64,000 bases of DNA from positions 2,896,163-2,960,162 of the forward strand of contig NW_017802935.1 in assembly GCF_001625305.1 (NCBI RefSeq), in the 5' to 3' direction. The notes below the pieces were generated by a model that saw only the letters and a program-made list of their open reading frames with translations, was not told where the DNA came from and did not search any database. The position numbers and the translations under genes were made by a program. Shown here piece after piece: positions 1-11,872 of this stretch. The stretch comes from Branchiostoma belcheri (Eukaryota > Chordata > Leptocardii > Amphioxiformes > Branchiostomatidae). Position 1 is the stretch's first letter. The number at the start of each line of letters is the position of its first letter.

Positions 1-351
1 AAGACTCCATGATGTTGTTACAGGCCGACCCACAGGCGTACAGCTTGTCACCGATGGCTGACAGTGTCATGCCTGGATAAAAGAGTCAGAAGATACGGTG
101 TACTGACGAACATAAAATTCAAGTACCCTAGACACAAAACAACGTGCGTAGTCTACAGGCCATTGTCCAATCTTACTCTCTGCCTCAGTCTGTTTCTTTC
201 CTTCATTCCTCCTCTCCCATTTCTTCCCCTTTCCCTCTCTTTCTCTCTCTCACTCCACCAAAAGTTACGGTAAATGAATCCTAGGCAAAATAAATGCATA
301 GTCTGAAAGTCATTGTCACCTTTCTCATTGTCTCCGTCTGTTACTTTCCAT

Positions 352-395
<44 letters not shown>

Positions 396-2249
396 GGCTA
401 ATTTTTTTCCCCATTTGCTCTTCTTTCTTCCTCCCCCTGCACCCCTCCCTCTCTACTGGTGTTTACCCCCTTGTGTTATGAGGACCCCCACCCCCACAGG
501 ATGAACATTGATGTGTGCATTACCTGCGTGTTTAACCCTTGGTTTCCTGAGCGGTAACCAGTCGTGCTGTCTGGAGTCGTACCTGTAGAACAGACTGACG
601 TGGTCCTTCACCAGGGAGTCGCTGGACAGGAAATGTGTGGGGAACCCCAGCACGTACAGGAAATCTTCAACCTGTAGGACATCAAAACAAGATATAGTAA
701 ATGTCTCCGCCCCTGACGCGTCGCCAAAAAAGGGGATTTAGATAGCAATTTAGGCTAATGAAGATAATACTTTCAACTTTATTTGTTTAACCAGGTATCA
801 CACTCAGGCCACTCTGGCCTGTTTTTCAGGAAATCCTGGTACAAAAGCACAAACACCTAACAGTTAAACAGATTCACAATACATACAAAGTCTAAAAATA
901 GCACATATTCAAATATTAACTAATCTTAAATACAATTCGATAAAAACTGTTTAAAAGTTCTGAGACTGAGCTGCTGTCGTTGTTGTAGGGGGAGTGAGTT
1001 CCAGAGGTAAGGTCCATAGTACTGTAAGCTGTTCCTGTATGAAGTGACTCTTGCTGGTGGACAGGAGAGTAGGTCTTAAGATATACTTAAGATATAGAAA
1101 ATAAAAGGAAGGCTACTGTATTAAACATGATTTGGTCTATGGTAGGCCAATTTAAAAAACAAAGATTCTGACCAAATATGAGTATGATTTCTGTCTCTAT
1201 CACGTCAAATTTCGTCCTACTCACCACGGCACAAGCCACTGCTGCCTCCTGAAACCCCTTGGGCAGTGTATTGACAGGCTCCCAGAGTAGTTTACCTGGT
1301 GACGGAGTCCGGCACATCTGCATCGCCAAGGAAGAGTCCTGATTCGCGTCTTCCAAACCAGAAATAAGCGTCATAACCGGCGGCACTCTGGAGGTGACGT
1401 TCATACCTGCACACACACTCTGTTCAAACTTCTTTATGTGCCAATCTCTCGCTTCTAGAACAATCCGGATAAACTCGAGATCCCTAAACTCCTCCGCAAT
1501 TTTGAAGACATCTTCCTCAAGGTGTCTCAAGCTGATGAGAGCGAATCTTATTTTTGACATAATCTTGCCAACAAACTTGTATCTTTCTTTGATGTTGAAT
1601 CTAAACCACTTTACATAAGCCTCGAAGATGTCCAACTCTGCGCACGCGATTGTATAACTGCTGTCTATCAGTTTGATCATTTGCACAGGAGAGAGGTATA
1701 GAAAACTGACTGATTCAGTTACTAGAGAGAAATTTTTGCTCACTAGTTCAAGAGCTGCGGACTCTAGCTGGGTTAGACCATGGTCACCAGCTACCACTGC
1801 CATTTCTGCACAGTTCTCGCTGTTCATGAGGTTTTGTAAGTAATTATCACACAGTTGTAGAGCTTTGGGGATTTGTAGGTAGGTCGCGGTGAAGAGAATT
1901 TTCGTGAAGTTCGCGTGATCGTCAGTTAGCGACATCTTGGAAGTGTACATGAACGTCAGTAACGTCTCGAAGGTTTCTTCCTCCAGTCCTCTGAGAGTCA
2001 CGGAGTTTTCTTGAGACTCTCTGAGACAGTGGGTGAACATGGAGTGAAAGTAGTCACTGTTTTCCATCAGGACTTGTTTGTGTACCTTAAAGCGCGCGTC
2101 TTCCACGTAAACAAGCACGTCGGGTGCCATGGCTGTCAGAATTTCACTTCAACAAATTTTATCCTGAAGATTTTCTTGCTCGTCTTTTCCCTGCATCATG
2201 ATCAGTTCATCCCACGTTCTCTGGTACTACAGTTAGTCGACACGTTTCC
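1..2249 (-). CDS. BTB-BACK-kelch (KLHL-like) protein, 5' part, truncated by window edge
   Basis: Three exons read on the minus strand: 2249-1225 (ATG at 2130), 671-524 and 72-1, the last running off the window. The first exon gives 302 coding residues. A BTB fold (about residues 4-105, with DVLVYVEDARFKVHKQVL as the family opening) is followed by a BACK domain (about 110-235). The junction ACAV/VEDFLYVLG uses a strong gtgagt donor at 1224, and KHAG/MTLSAIGDKLYACG restores two kelch blades, so the model is well supported. The family usually has six kelch repeats and often acts as a Cul3 ubiquitin-ligase substrate adaptor; that role is inferred. An acceptor at 2250 begins the 5' UTR, which holds a 16-codon upstream ORF ending just before the main ATG. 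Which KLHL orthologue this is cannot be decided from the part visible. Confidence 0.9.
361..392. repeat. (CT)n microsatellite in kelch intron
   Basis: A run of about 16 CT dinucleotides sits in the intron between the second and third kelch exons. A looser pyrimidine-rich tract surrounds it (about 180-450). The small ORFs here are low-complexity translations. Confidence 0.9.
770..1078 (-). mobile_element. LINE 3' fragment (CR1/L2-like), 5'-truncated, in kelch intron 1
   Basis: The minus strand from about 1076 to a stop at 928-926 translates to a typical non-LTR retrotransposon ORF2 tail, with the motifs SYRNSLQYYGPYLWNSLP and RTFKQFLSNCI. A short AT-rich 3' UTR ends near 770. The fragment lies inside the intron between 671 and 1225, in the same orientation as the host gene. 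No reverse-transcriptase core remains. Confidence 0.7.
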
Positions 2250-5200
2250 CTGTAAAAATGAAAAGCATGGGAACTTGTAAGCCTTTAATAATAGAATTTT
2301 ATTCATTTGGCTACAGCCCCAAGTTGTACATTTTAAACACATTATACACTACATTAGGACGGGGTAGGGGTTATACATGAATCATACATTGGCATAAGGG
2401 TCGAGGGATTACATACCACTACACCAAAAAGGGAAGGGCCTTAAGGCTCGTAAATGATCGATGTCGCGGGTGTTACGTTAAGGTTATACTTTGTGTACCA
2501 ACGTCCACATCTGTGTCGGTTATTCAGTTGGTGTGAACACACTACCATGCCGTCCACTGTAATTGTAAACTTTGTCCTAGTTGCCCAGTTTATGAAAACA
2601 GTGTAGTATGGGCGTGTCAGGTCTGTACTACTAGAATTCCACCGCTACATTTTGCATTGGCGTAACGTGGTGCATCTGCTTGGAGAGGCAGCGCACCCGG
2701 TTTATCAAGTAACTGTGTACTTCAATTTTGAGCTAGAAATTTTCTTTACAACGATGAAAGTGAATTGTAAAAAAAATCCTCATACCTTCTTCTTATTCCC
2801 TTGTCCATTGATGAACTCCGCGCCCTCCAAAACACCGAGCCCAAAATAGCCCGCGTGCCGATCATATCCATAACGTCACATGCAGACCAGTCCAGGGAAA
2901 TATGTCACCAGGCTTTGAAGAGAAAGGCAAGCTATCAAATGTTGACGGATCTGTTGATCGTCTTTGTCTTGGTGACTTTTTTCCAGTGGAATGCCTCTTA
3001 ACGCCCAGACGGGACCACTGGATGTAAGGACGTCAGTGAAAGTAATTTCTTGGCTGTGCCATACTGTCGTCTGCAACGGCCGCCATGTTGTGGGTGGGCT
3101 GATAACAGCGCCGCCTACTGAATATGACGAAAATTACAGGCAGTGCATTTGTCGGTGTAAAGCCAACTGGGAGGGCATGGGTTGTTGGAATGGCTTCTAC
3201 AGAAAGGGGCTCTCTCTATTCTAACAACTCTTCAAACTTACAGATATTCTGATTTCAATTGCGTTGCAAAATTTCCATGTGAGGATGGAAAGCTCTGCAA
3301 ATATACAGCTAATTTGTCTGAAATAGTCTGCTTAAGATAAGGGTTGTTAATTTTAAAAACCATATCTGTAATATGTTCAAGAGTTAAACCTTTGTCGCCC
3401 TAGGTCTGTCTATTGAAAAAGACCAGGGTGACTGGTCAAAAAAAGCTCTAGGTGAGAACAATCTCTTGTGTTGGAACAATTAAAAGTTTAAACTGTAAAC
3501 ATGTAGCTACCAACACAGTTGATCTTTCGTGACCATATCAGTAATACGGTACACGAGTCAAGGCTTCTATCTTTTCTATTTTTCAAATAAAGGACTGACG
3601 CCATTCATCTGTTGAACCAAGAAGTTTACTGACCCCAGATAAGCAAATAAATTCAGCTCCTTAACATACATGTATTTAAAAATTCAACATTGGTCACTGT
3701 ACATTTGGAAAGGCGCAGGGATATGGACAATCTAACACACATAAAGTCCTATATAATTACTTGTTGTGAAATGTACATTTAAGTGCATGCTTTTTATGTT
3801 ATGTTGACTTTTCAAGTTTATTAGATATTCAAAATCCCTAGTCTTTCCAACTTTACACTGACCACTATTACATGGCAAATTGAAAAAAAATGTGTGTTGA
3901 AAGATGATAACACAACCAGCTAACAATGAGACTTATAATTACACATAGCAAAATATTATTCCCCCAGTATTGACAATTTGCTAACCTGTATCTTAATAAT
4001 GAATATCCAAATAGCTAAAACAAAATACATGCACTGTACCTGGATAAATACCTGGGCACTAATATTGAAAATAGTATCATCATAATCATCAGATACCGAA
4101 TACAACGACTTTTATGCTAGAACTGTCATGAGCAAATACTGATTAAGAAAATAAGAAGTAACTACAAGCAAATTATGAAAAGCATACATGAATAACTGTT
4201 CTTGCTAGCAAGTTCTTTCAATCTTCTCAAATACTTAAAGCAATAGTATGAATTCTTTCATTTTGCTTGGCAAAATCATAACAGCTTTGGAATGGCAAGC
4301 AAGAAGGCAGTGATTTTATTAAAACAGATATCTACTCAGAGAATGAAAGTGACTCAACAGCTAAAATAGATTTGGTAACCAGGCTACATCTTATTACATC
4401 ACCAATATAAATTTTAGAGGGCATGAGAAAAATCAACAAACTTGCCTTCAAAATATCTGCAGGAAAAAAAGGAACATTTGATTCTAAATTGTTTCTAAAG
4501 TGTTCATTATTGGAAGTACCTGTCTTTCATACATATAAATAACATCAACATAGTGATTCATTCACAGATGTGTAATGTACACATGTATAACTCATAACTA
4601 AGAGACTTTCCTGTATAACTATATGCCCATGATACAACCTATGTGACAGAAGTGTAAGTACAAGTACCAGAAGTATATATGGTATACATTTCTAAATTAT
4701 ATGACCTGCCTCCCTTGCAACAAGCAAATCTGATAAATAATATGTTCATGCAATTGCTATGACTTTTCTTTACTATTTTTACACCTTTGCTTTGTGATGT
4801 AGAATCTAGTCTCCAAGCAGAGCTTTCGCTAATTTTTGACATGTTTTAAGTGTTTCTGTCAGGCTTTCTTTTGTACTGGTATTTTTATTTTCGGCATATT
4901 GGATACTGCCAAAGATACTGTCATGCGAATTTCATACTGTTTTGCAGCCACTAAAAAAATCTGCTTGGAGATTAGCAAAATCAACTTATTGTTGTACATG
5001 TATGAAATTTCAATTGCCTCTCATTCCATATAATACAGTATCATCTTGGCTTACATTTCATAGTTTGCGTTTTTATACCTGCATATGTTATGATTGTGAA
5101 CATTCTTTTCACAGTTTACTGCATATGGAAATATTTTGGAGCATACAATACAATTGTATCATAAAATGAAAGCAATATATGTAACAGCATATAACATATG

Positions 5201-5588
5201 AGTAAGCAAATGTTACATATCTTGGAATATTCAAGTCTTAGGGACAAACTACAAAAGTCCAGAGGGAAATTTTACCACAACAAAGATTTTAAAAATGTCA
5301 TGAGATTTGAGATAACATGGGTTTGCAGCAATAGAATACAGCATACAAAATAATGGAACATTAAAATAAATGGCTAAGCAAGAAAATTGCACATGGATTT
5401 GCCACAACCCCTTTCTAGATTAAACAGTTTGAAGTTTGAACCTGATAATTTCTCAATCACTAGAACAAAACACAAACATAGCCACCAGAGAACCAGCTCC
5501 AATTCTTATATCTTAGACATAAGGCTATCTCTCTCCATTCCTTGAACACCATTGCCATTCAGAGTGTCTGTATCCACTATCTGTATTC
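2250..5588. other. intergenic / MFSD5 3' flank, no gene seen
   Basis: This stretch holds the upstream intron or promoter of the kelch gene and the 3' flank of the MFSD5 gene. It is AT-rich. None of the ORFs (all under 80 aa) shows family features. It contains one MITE (4807-4974). A sequence matching the TIR of that family, ATCTGCTTGGAGAG, also occurs at 2673-2686 without a partner arm. The tail TTGGTAACCAGGCTA at about 4371-4385 matches the end of the element at 34184. Confidence 0.6.
4807..4974. mobile_element. MITE, 'TCTCCAAGCAGA' family, copy 1
   Basis: The element begins TAGTCTCCAAGCAGA and ends TCTGCTTGGAGATTA (168 bp). Flanks gtagaatc and gcaaaatc are similar (6 of 8), consistent with an old, decayed target duplication. 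The right subterminal sequence (complement reads TTTAGTGGCTGCAAAACA) resembles the left part of the copy at 55459. There is no coding capacity. Confidence 0.75.
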
Positions 5589-6924
5589 TTAAACTGTCAT
5601 CGTTTTTATGAATATACAGAGCTGGAACACACACAACATGGCCACCATCAGGAGTAGCGAGCAAACGATGAAGATTTTATGCGTGCCTAGAACGTCATCG
5701 TTGTGGAGATACATAAGTCCGATACACGCGATACAGTTTAGGGGAACGCGGAACCAGTTGACGATGCTGGCACGGTTTTTCTCCGGGATGATCCTGCTCC
5801 GTAGGAATCCCATACACGGGAAGTACATCCCGCACGCGAGTTCTAGTAGCAGGAACGCCAGGAATGATACGGTCGGGTTCTCGTGGTGGGGGTGGTGTGG
5901 ATTTGATACAGGACACCATGGAGGTTAGAGCCAGGAGGACTGATATGGCGAGGACGTGCACAGCTTGTAGACGGGCGTGTTTCGTCGTCAGGATATGGAA
6001 CAGGGACGAACCAATCATGATGCAGATCATGAACGAGGAGAAAACCACGCCCAGCGGAGGTCCTGACGGATCTAACACCGGCGTCCAGATGAAGACAAAG
6101 ATATACATGCAGCTTTCAAACAGAGACTGTATAGCACCGATGAGCACAATCCGCTTGCTTCTGACGATCTCTCGGAGTCCCTCTATGCACAACTTGGAGA
6201 ATCTCATCTGGCGCGTGCCGTAGTTCTCGTTCCACTTTGTACTTACAAGAACTCCTGATGCGATAAGTAACGGTATTGCCATGATGAAGGGCGCCACGGG
6301 TCCGAAGTTGAAAAGACCTGCAAAGATGTTTGCTGCGATTCCTGCCCCTATCGCTAGGATTCCATTCCAGAACGTTGCTCGCGAGAACGTGACCGGAAGC
6401 CATTCCGGAGGAAAGTCGTGTGTCTCTATGTGCTCGTAAACGTACCAGGACTCGAACGCGGTGAACAGCAGTGACGTGGAGATCCCTCCTAAAACTCTAC
6501 CTAAGATCAGGACGCCGTAGTGCCTGGAGAGTTTTGTCAGGCATGAAATGGAATACACCACGGCGAAGCACACACACAGCTTTCTCCTTCCATACCTGTC
6601 CGCTAACACTCCCGTACCTGTCCCGAAAATTACACTTGACGCAAATCCGCACACGTACAGAACTGCAATCTGTGACTCCTCGAACCCGTAGTGACTGTAC
6701 AGCTTGTACAGATATGGACCTTGTAGCCAGTCTGCAAGAAGAGCCAGGAAATAGACTTTGAAGTAGTCTGTTTGGAACTTAAGAAATATTGGGTTAGATG
6801 CTGATATCTCTGGTGGCTTGGCCTTTCGTGCCATGTACTCCATACCCACACATAGTGCAGATAACGCGACGAAGATGACGCACACAAAACCCTCCATGAT
6901 CCGTGGTTGCAGCTTCACTGTCAT
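5589..6924 (-). CDS. MFSD5: MFSD5-type major facilitator transporter (molybdate transporter family), with frame break
   Basis: This is a multi-pass MFS protein that reads as one long coding exon. Residues 1-344 are in one frame and the last about 99 residues are in a second frame, after a run of five G (plus strand 5888-5892). Landmarks are shared with vertebrate MFSD5: YFLALLADWLQGPYLYKLY, the MFS motif A region GVLADRYGRR, TALLF-like STSLLFTAFESWYVYEH, and, after the break, FLAFLLLELACGMYFP and NWFRVPL. The family is described as mediating molybdate uptake in plants and algae; the animal role is inferred from homology. The better start is probably the second Met (position 6897), which aligns with the vertebrate N-terminus; the upstream ATG adds nine residues. 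The single-base offset could be an assembly error or an inactivating mutation. Both sides are well conserved, so I favour an error. A 5'-UTR acceptor may lie near 6949. Confidence 0.93.
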
Positions 6925-8119
6925 TGCAGAGCGGCAAACTTGGTACCTGTCACAGCCTCATGGCAAAGGCCTGGAAACACACATGGGTTTTGTTAGTACT
7001 GTATGAACCATACGACATAAGGCAACGCAAATCTATTCTGTCATCCTGGACATGATTTTCAAGGACAGTCTCCTTTTCTATCAGTACATGCATGGAGGTT
7101 ACCTCCATGGTACATGTATGCCAGTATCACTATATCATTTGTGTTTTACTTTTTCTGGTTTTGGCTAGCATCGTATTTACTTTAAAAATTACCGAACGAC
7201 CAGTCAAAATGCCAAATCTTATGCATCACCATACTCCATGTATATAGTGTACTACAATTTCACAACATTACAATTGGAGGCGACATAATGACAAAATTAT
7301 TTGGTCACAAAATTATGGATTGTGTGTTCTGTTTTGAGTTTTCCGATACTTGCAGCATTTTCGATCACCTGTAGAATCAAGGTACACTTTTTCACCGGCA
7401 TATTTACAGAAATCCCTTTGTTTTTCTGCAAACTGCAAAGGCGAGGCAGGTTGTAGATCCGGTTTTGAGGGTGCCACATCATAACAATTAAATATTTAGG
7501 GTACAACTTTCTACTATAGCCACCGGTGCGTACGCTTACGTTACTGGTGAGATTCTGCGGTTGTGACAGGAGTAATTATCTCGAAATCATACTGTAATAA
7601 CTGTTGGGAGTCCTCTTATTGAACACAGCTACAAGTTGGGGTCATTCAAATCTTCTACGAGAGTAAATAAAGGAAGAACGACGGAAGAATCGGAAATACT
7701 CACTTTCTCTGACGTGGGCGCTGCCATTTTGCGAACACGGCATCATGGGATTTACAGGTTTGCGATAGCAAAACCTGTTCTATTTTACTTGGATTTTATG
7801 GGCGCCGCCATTTTGTTCCCGTCATGCAATGGGGCAGGTCAAAGTTGAGTGAGGTGTATTGTGGGACCTGTCACTGGGCTACAGTGTAAGGACGACACCT
7901 AGCGGTATGTTTGGAAAGAGCAGTAACTGAAAGCCTACCTGGTTGTGTGTTCATTTTGGCAGGAGTGTATAGAGGCGATGGCTTTGACGTAATAAAGGCG
8001 AGTCTGATTGTGTTTAGCACTTGACGTAATTTTCTTAGCATGACGGGAAGGAAACTTGGCGGGCCTAATGCGGCGGAACTTTAAAGTTGTTTTCTTTTAT
8101 GATGAGATGGTGAGGCTTT
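6925..8119. other. 5' flank of MFSD5, no gene seen
   Basis: This stretch holds the likely MFSD5 5' UTR and promoter area. Two GCCATTTTG (YY1-like) words lie at about 7731 and 7808, close to the sequence GCATCATGGGATTTACAG. No coding region is recognised. Confidence 0.4.
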
Positions 8120-8611
8120 GGTATTAGTAGGGTGGTCTTGTGGATCTTGTCGAGGCTGAGCCTAGGGACGACAGATTGTCCTCAAGTACAGGGTTAGTAG
8201 GTGGGATAAGTGGCATGAAGTTTTGGTATTAGTAGGGTGGTCTTGAGGATCTTGTCGAGGCCGAGCCTAGGGACGACAGATTGTCCTCAAGTACAGGGTT
8301 AGTAAGTGGTAATGGCATGGAGTTTTGGTATTAGTAGTGTGGTCTTGTGGATCTTGTCGAGGCCGAGCCTAGGGACGACAGATTGTCCTCAAGTACAGGG
8401 TTAGTAAGTGGTAATGGCATGGAGTTTTGGTATTAGTAGGGTGGTCTTGAGGATCGTGTCGAGGCCGAGCCTAGGGACGACAGATTGTCCTCAAGTACAG
8501 GGTTAGTAAGTGGTAATGGCATGGAGTTTTGGTATTAGTAGGGTGGTCTTGTGGATCTTGTCGAGGCCGAGCCTAGGGACGACAGATTGTCCTCAAGTAC
8601 AGGGTTAGTAC
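8120..8611. repeat. 102-bp minisatellite, five copies
   Basis: Five tandem units start at 8120, 8225, 8327, 8429 and 8531. The first is 105 bp, the next three are 102 bp, and the last is truncated near 8611. Units differ by a few substitutions (for example gtggatcttg versus gaggatcgtg). Units abut without unique spacers, so this is a minisatellite and not a CRISPR array. Confidence 0.95.
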
Positions 8612-9427
8612 GTTCAATTGATGAGATGAAGTTGGGGGATGTGATTTTGTCCATCTGAATATTAAGCATCCTGAAACCTGTCCTGCCTAACATTCATAAC
8701 AGAATAGTCCTTTTTTTGTCTGACCTAGGACCTAACTCTAACAAGTGACAAACTGAGGAATGACACAGAGACTTGCTTTGGTCAAGACTTTTAGACTTGA
8801 CCTCTGACCTTGCAGTGGGAGACACCTGTACTAGGCCATCTATTACAGCTGTTCAGCCAGGGAACTCCTGTTGCATATGATCATTGGATATTGTACAAAA
8901 ACTATGCAGACGTCATGCTATAAATACCATACATGCCTCCCTTGTATTTAAGAGATTATTGTATAGCAGTGAATCATTGAACAAATCTTATATGGCCGTT
9001 GTACTCGTTAGTTTGATAACTGGATGTACCGAATAACAGCAATCAGTTTCGATTACAATATAGACTGTCTATCATTCTCCAGTCTCAAAGCCTGGCTACT
9101 GGAGAAGCCCAGTGTAACAAAATAAGTGACAATACAATTGAACTAGTTGTTGTTACAATGACTGTCGTTCTTTATGCTCAAATGTTTTGTCGTTACTGTC
9201 CTTGTAGTTAGGACATATGATGGATCCAGACAATCAAACAATTTGGTCAAGGGGTGGTTCCTCTGGCTAATGTCTTCAGACATTATGACATTTGGTATCG
9301 ATCATGAAGACTCTATTGTCTTTTGCGTCCTTGTACTGGACATCGAAAAGCACGTTCACATTGGCTTCGTCGCATCGGCTGTGCCAGGAACTGCTGTCAC
9401 ATCGGTCTCAGGCGGTGTGACTGGCCT
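8612..9427. other. non-coding stretch, nothing recognised
   Basis: The stretch is AT-balanced with no recognisable gene. From about 9170 it grades into the GC-richer repeat mosaic that follows. Confidence 0.4.
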
Positions 9428-9663
9428 CACAGCTCTCCCAGGACCGGGACCGGGAATGGATGTCTCTGGGCCGGGGATGCAGACGTTGGTTGTTTCGGGG
9501 GATGAGGGTGTGTCCGGCGGTGGCTTGACATGGACGGTCTGCTCCCTAATGCAGGAGAAGAAGAGAAAGTGCCCGGGGAAGTACATCCCTGGCCAGATGG
9601 ATGGGTGGCTGACGTGTCAGGTCCATCAGTGGTCGGCTTCCCCGGATCGGGAACGGAAGAGAC
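9428..9663. repeat. GC-rich mosaic repeat segment, second copy near 11730-11850
   Basis: The segment from cacagctctcccaggaccgg to tgacatggacggtctgc is matched by a diverged copy at about 11730-11850 (gctctatcgggaccgcggg to tgacgtgaacgatctg). A 207-codon reading frame crosses it (9174-9797) but runs on into the duplicated repeat, so it is not taken as a gene. The composition is rich in Gly/Pro codons on both strands. Confidence 0.6.
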
Positions 9664-11066
9664 GGTGCCCGTTGGCCGTCGTGTGGCCCGTCTTGGCCGA
9701 GGGTCGCTGCATGTACACTGAAAAAGAAGAAGACATGTGCCCCTTGAACAGTTTCAACCTGACAACCAAATGCAAACACTGTCGACGTCGACATTGACCC
9801 AGAACATAGCCTGGGTCAACCTATACATGTACAATACAGACAAACTCACACGGCCCATCCTGTCAAAACGGACAACTGTACTCACACATAAAGCGCTTTC
9901 AGAAATTTCTGTTAGGTGTACACTCCAAAGCGTCAAATGATGGCGTCAGAGGAGAACTAGGAGCTTTCCCAGTTATAATTGATACAAAAATTCAACTCAT
10001 AAAATATTGGCATCGTTTAGTCAATTTACCCGAGGACGCCCTTCTTCGTGAGGCATACAATGTTGTTAGCTGTGAAGAACATGACTGGATCGTTCATGTA
10101 TATAATATCCTCAACTACCACGGTTTTGGACATATATGGCTAAACCCGCGGAATTATCATATAAATTTGATTACCACTCAGTTACGGCAACGTTTACAAG
10201 ACATTTATATTCAAAATTGGCACTGTACTATTAGAAACAATTCAAAAATTTCCGTCCTTTCTACCTTAGACAAACATTATAAACAGGAAAACTACCTTTC
10301 ACACATAAAAAGCCTTGACATACGAAGAGCAATCACAAAACTCAGGATTGGCTGTCACAAATTAAGTATGGAAACAGGAAGATTTCAGAAAATACCTGCT
10401 GACCAGAGGGTTTGTCCATTCTGTCCAGAATCAATAGAAGACGAATACCACTTTTTGATTGTTTGTCCCAAATATTCTGATATACGTAATTCACTATATG
10501 CAACTATATCAACTTCTATACCAGAATTTCTCGTCATGAATTCATCTAGCAAATTCAGATACTTGTTGACTTTTGACAATCCATACATTGTGAATATAGG
10601 ACAGTATTTTAAAGAATGTCTAAACGTAAGAAATTCGAATTCTTTTAATGATTGTATAAGCGCCTTTTCATCCCATATCACCTAGTATTGTACTACGTAG
10701 ACTGATTTGTTAGATTTGTTCTCTCATTTCTGCCATACTTTGTACCTTGTACATTGTTGCGTAATAAAAGTCTCATAAACGCACTAGGATCGCCACTAAA
10801 TAAAAACAAACAAAACTAGCAAAACCTACGCATTCAAAATAGAATAATAGCTCCATCACATTAACTACCATTGTCACGACTTCAACGCGTCAACGCCGTC
10901 AAAAAACCAACAACTTTGGAACCTCTAGAGTATTAAAACAGCACCAAAATCCTTACATGGCCATATGTCTCTAACAATCTTTTATCGTAGTCTTCAGAGA
11001 AAAAGTCAGGGAATTTTCAGGGGTCGTTTTGTCTAAAATAATAACAGAAAAATAATCGTTTTCTAT
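9664..11066. repeat. tandem duplication, copy 1 (carries LINE insertion)
   Basis: The unit begins ggtgcccgttggccgtcgtg and ends ataatcgttttctat, and is followed directly by a second copy starting at 11067. Without the LINE at 9893-10773 it is about 522 bp, equal in length to copy 2. The two copies are nearly identical across long stretches such as gaaaaagaagaagacatgtg and cagggaattttcaggggtcg. Confidence 0.9.
9893..10773 (+). mobile_element. 5'-truncated LINE, ORF2 C-terminal part, with target duplication
   Basis: An open frame from about 9890 to the stop at 10683-10685 encodes an ORF2 tail. It has the motifs FLLGVHSKASNDGVRGELG, ITKLRIGCHKLSMETGRF and a CPFC-x8-EYHF-x4-C zinc-knuckle-like cluster, all typical of amphioxus-type non-LTR elements. 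Its 3' UTR ends gtaataaaagtct. Flanks cataaagcgc (9887-9896) and cataaacgc (10774-10782) are a near-exact target duplication. The neighbouring duplicate at 11273-11282 (atataaacgt) keeps the empty site. The reverse transcriptase core is missing. Confidence 0.85.
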
Positions 11067-11587
11067 GGTGCCCGTTGGCCGTCGTGTGCCCCGTTCTTGG
11101 CCGAGGGTCGCTGCATGTACACTGAAAAAGAAGAAGACATGTGCCCCTTGAACAGTTTCAACCTGACAACCAAATGCAACCACTAGCTGGCGACGTCGAC
11201 ATTGACCCAGAACATAGGCTGGGTCAACCTATAAACACGGTCCATCCTGTCAAAACGGACAACTGTACTCACATATAAACGTACTAGGATCGCCACTGAA
11301 TAAAAACAAACAACAAAACTAGTAAAACCTACCCATACAAAATAGAATAATAGCTCCATCACATTAACTACCATTGTCACGACTTCAACGCGTCAACGCC
11401 GTCGAAAAAAACAACAACTTTGGAACCTCTAGAGTATTAAAACAGCACCAGTATTAAAACAGCACCAAAATCCTTACTTGGCCATATGTCTCTAACAATC
11501 TTTCATCGTAGTCTTCAGAGAAAAAGTCAGGGAATTTTCAGGGGTCGTTTTGTCTAAAATAATAACAGAAAAATAATCGTTTTCTAT
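11067..11587. repeat. tandem duplication, copy 2 (LINE-free)
   Basis: This second unit of the duplication lacks the LINE and has a small internal repeat of cagtattaaaacagcacca at about 11446-11465. It is followed (11588-11690) by shorter AT-rich, decayed repeats of the unit end (aataacagaaaaataatcg). Confidence 0.9.
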
Positions 11588-11729
11588 TTAAACTAATAAC
11601 AGAAAAATAATTGTTTTATATGAAATAATAGAAAAATAATCATTTTCTATAAAGGAAATTACAGAAAAATTATCGGTTTCAATAAAATAACGGTGTACAA
11701 ACCAGACACACTGCGCAGGCTCACTTTCT

Positions 11730-11872
11730 GGCCCCTGCCCACAGCTCTATCGGGACCGCGGGAACGGATGTCTCAGCACCGGGGATGTAGACATCGGTTG
11801 TCTCACGATGAGGGTGTGTCCGGCGGCGGCTTGACGTGAACGATCTGTGCTCTCCAAGCAGAGGTTGTGGGG
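11730..11872. repeat. diverged copy of 9428-9545 segment, followed by one MITE arm
   Basis: The GC-rich segment matches 9428-9545 with clear divergence. It is followed at about 11849 by ctctccaagcagaggttgtg, a single arm of the TCTCCAAGCAGA MITE family with no partner arm downstream. Confidence 0.6.

Noticed and set aside
5864-6887. Several ORFs of 85-119 aa on both strands
   Set aside because: Alternative-frame shadows of MFSD5.
8120-8611. Regular repeats that might suggest a CRISPR array
   Set aside because: Units are contiguous 102-bp repeats without unique spacers, in a eukaryotic sequence.
9174-9797. 207-codon ORF, Gly/Pro-rich
   Set aside because: It runs into the duplicated repeat unit, has overlapping open frames on the other strand, and matches no family I know.
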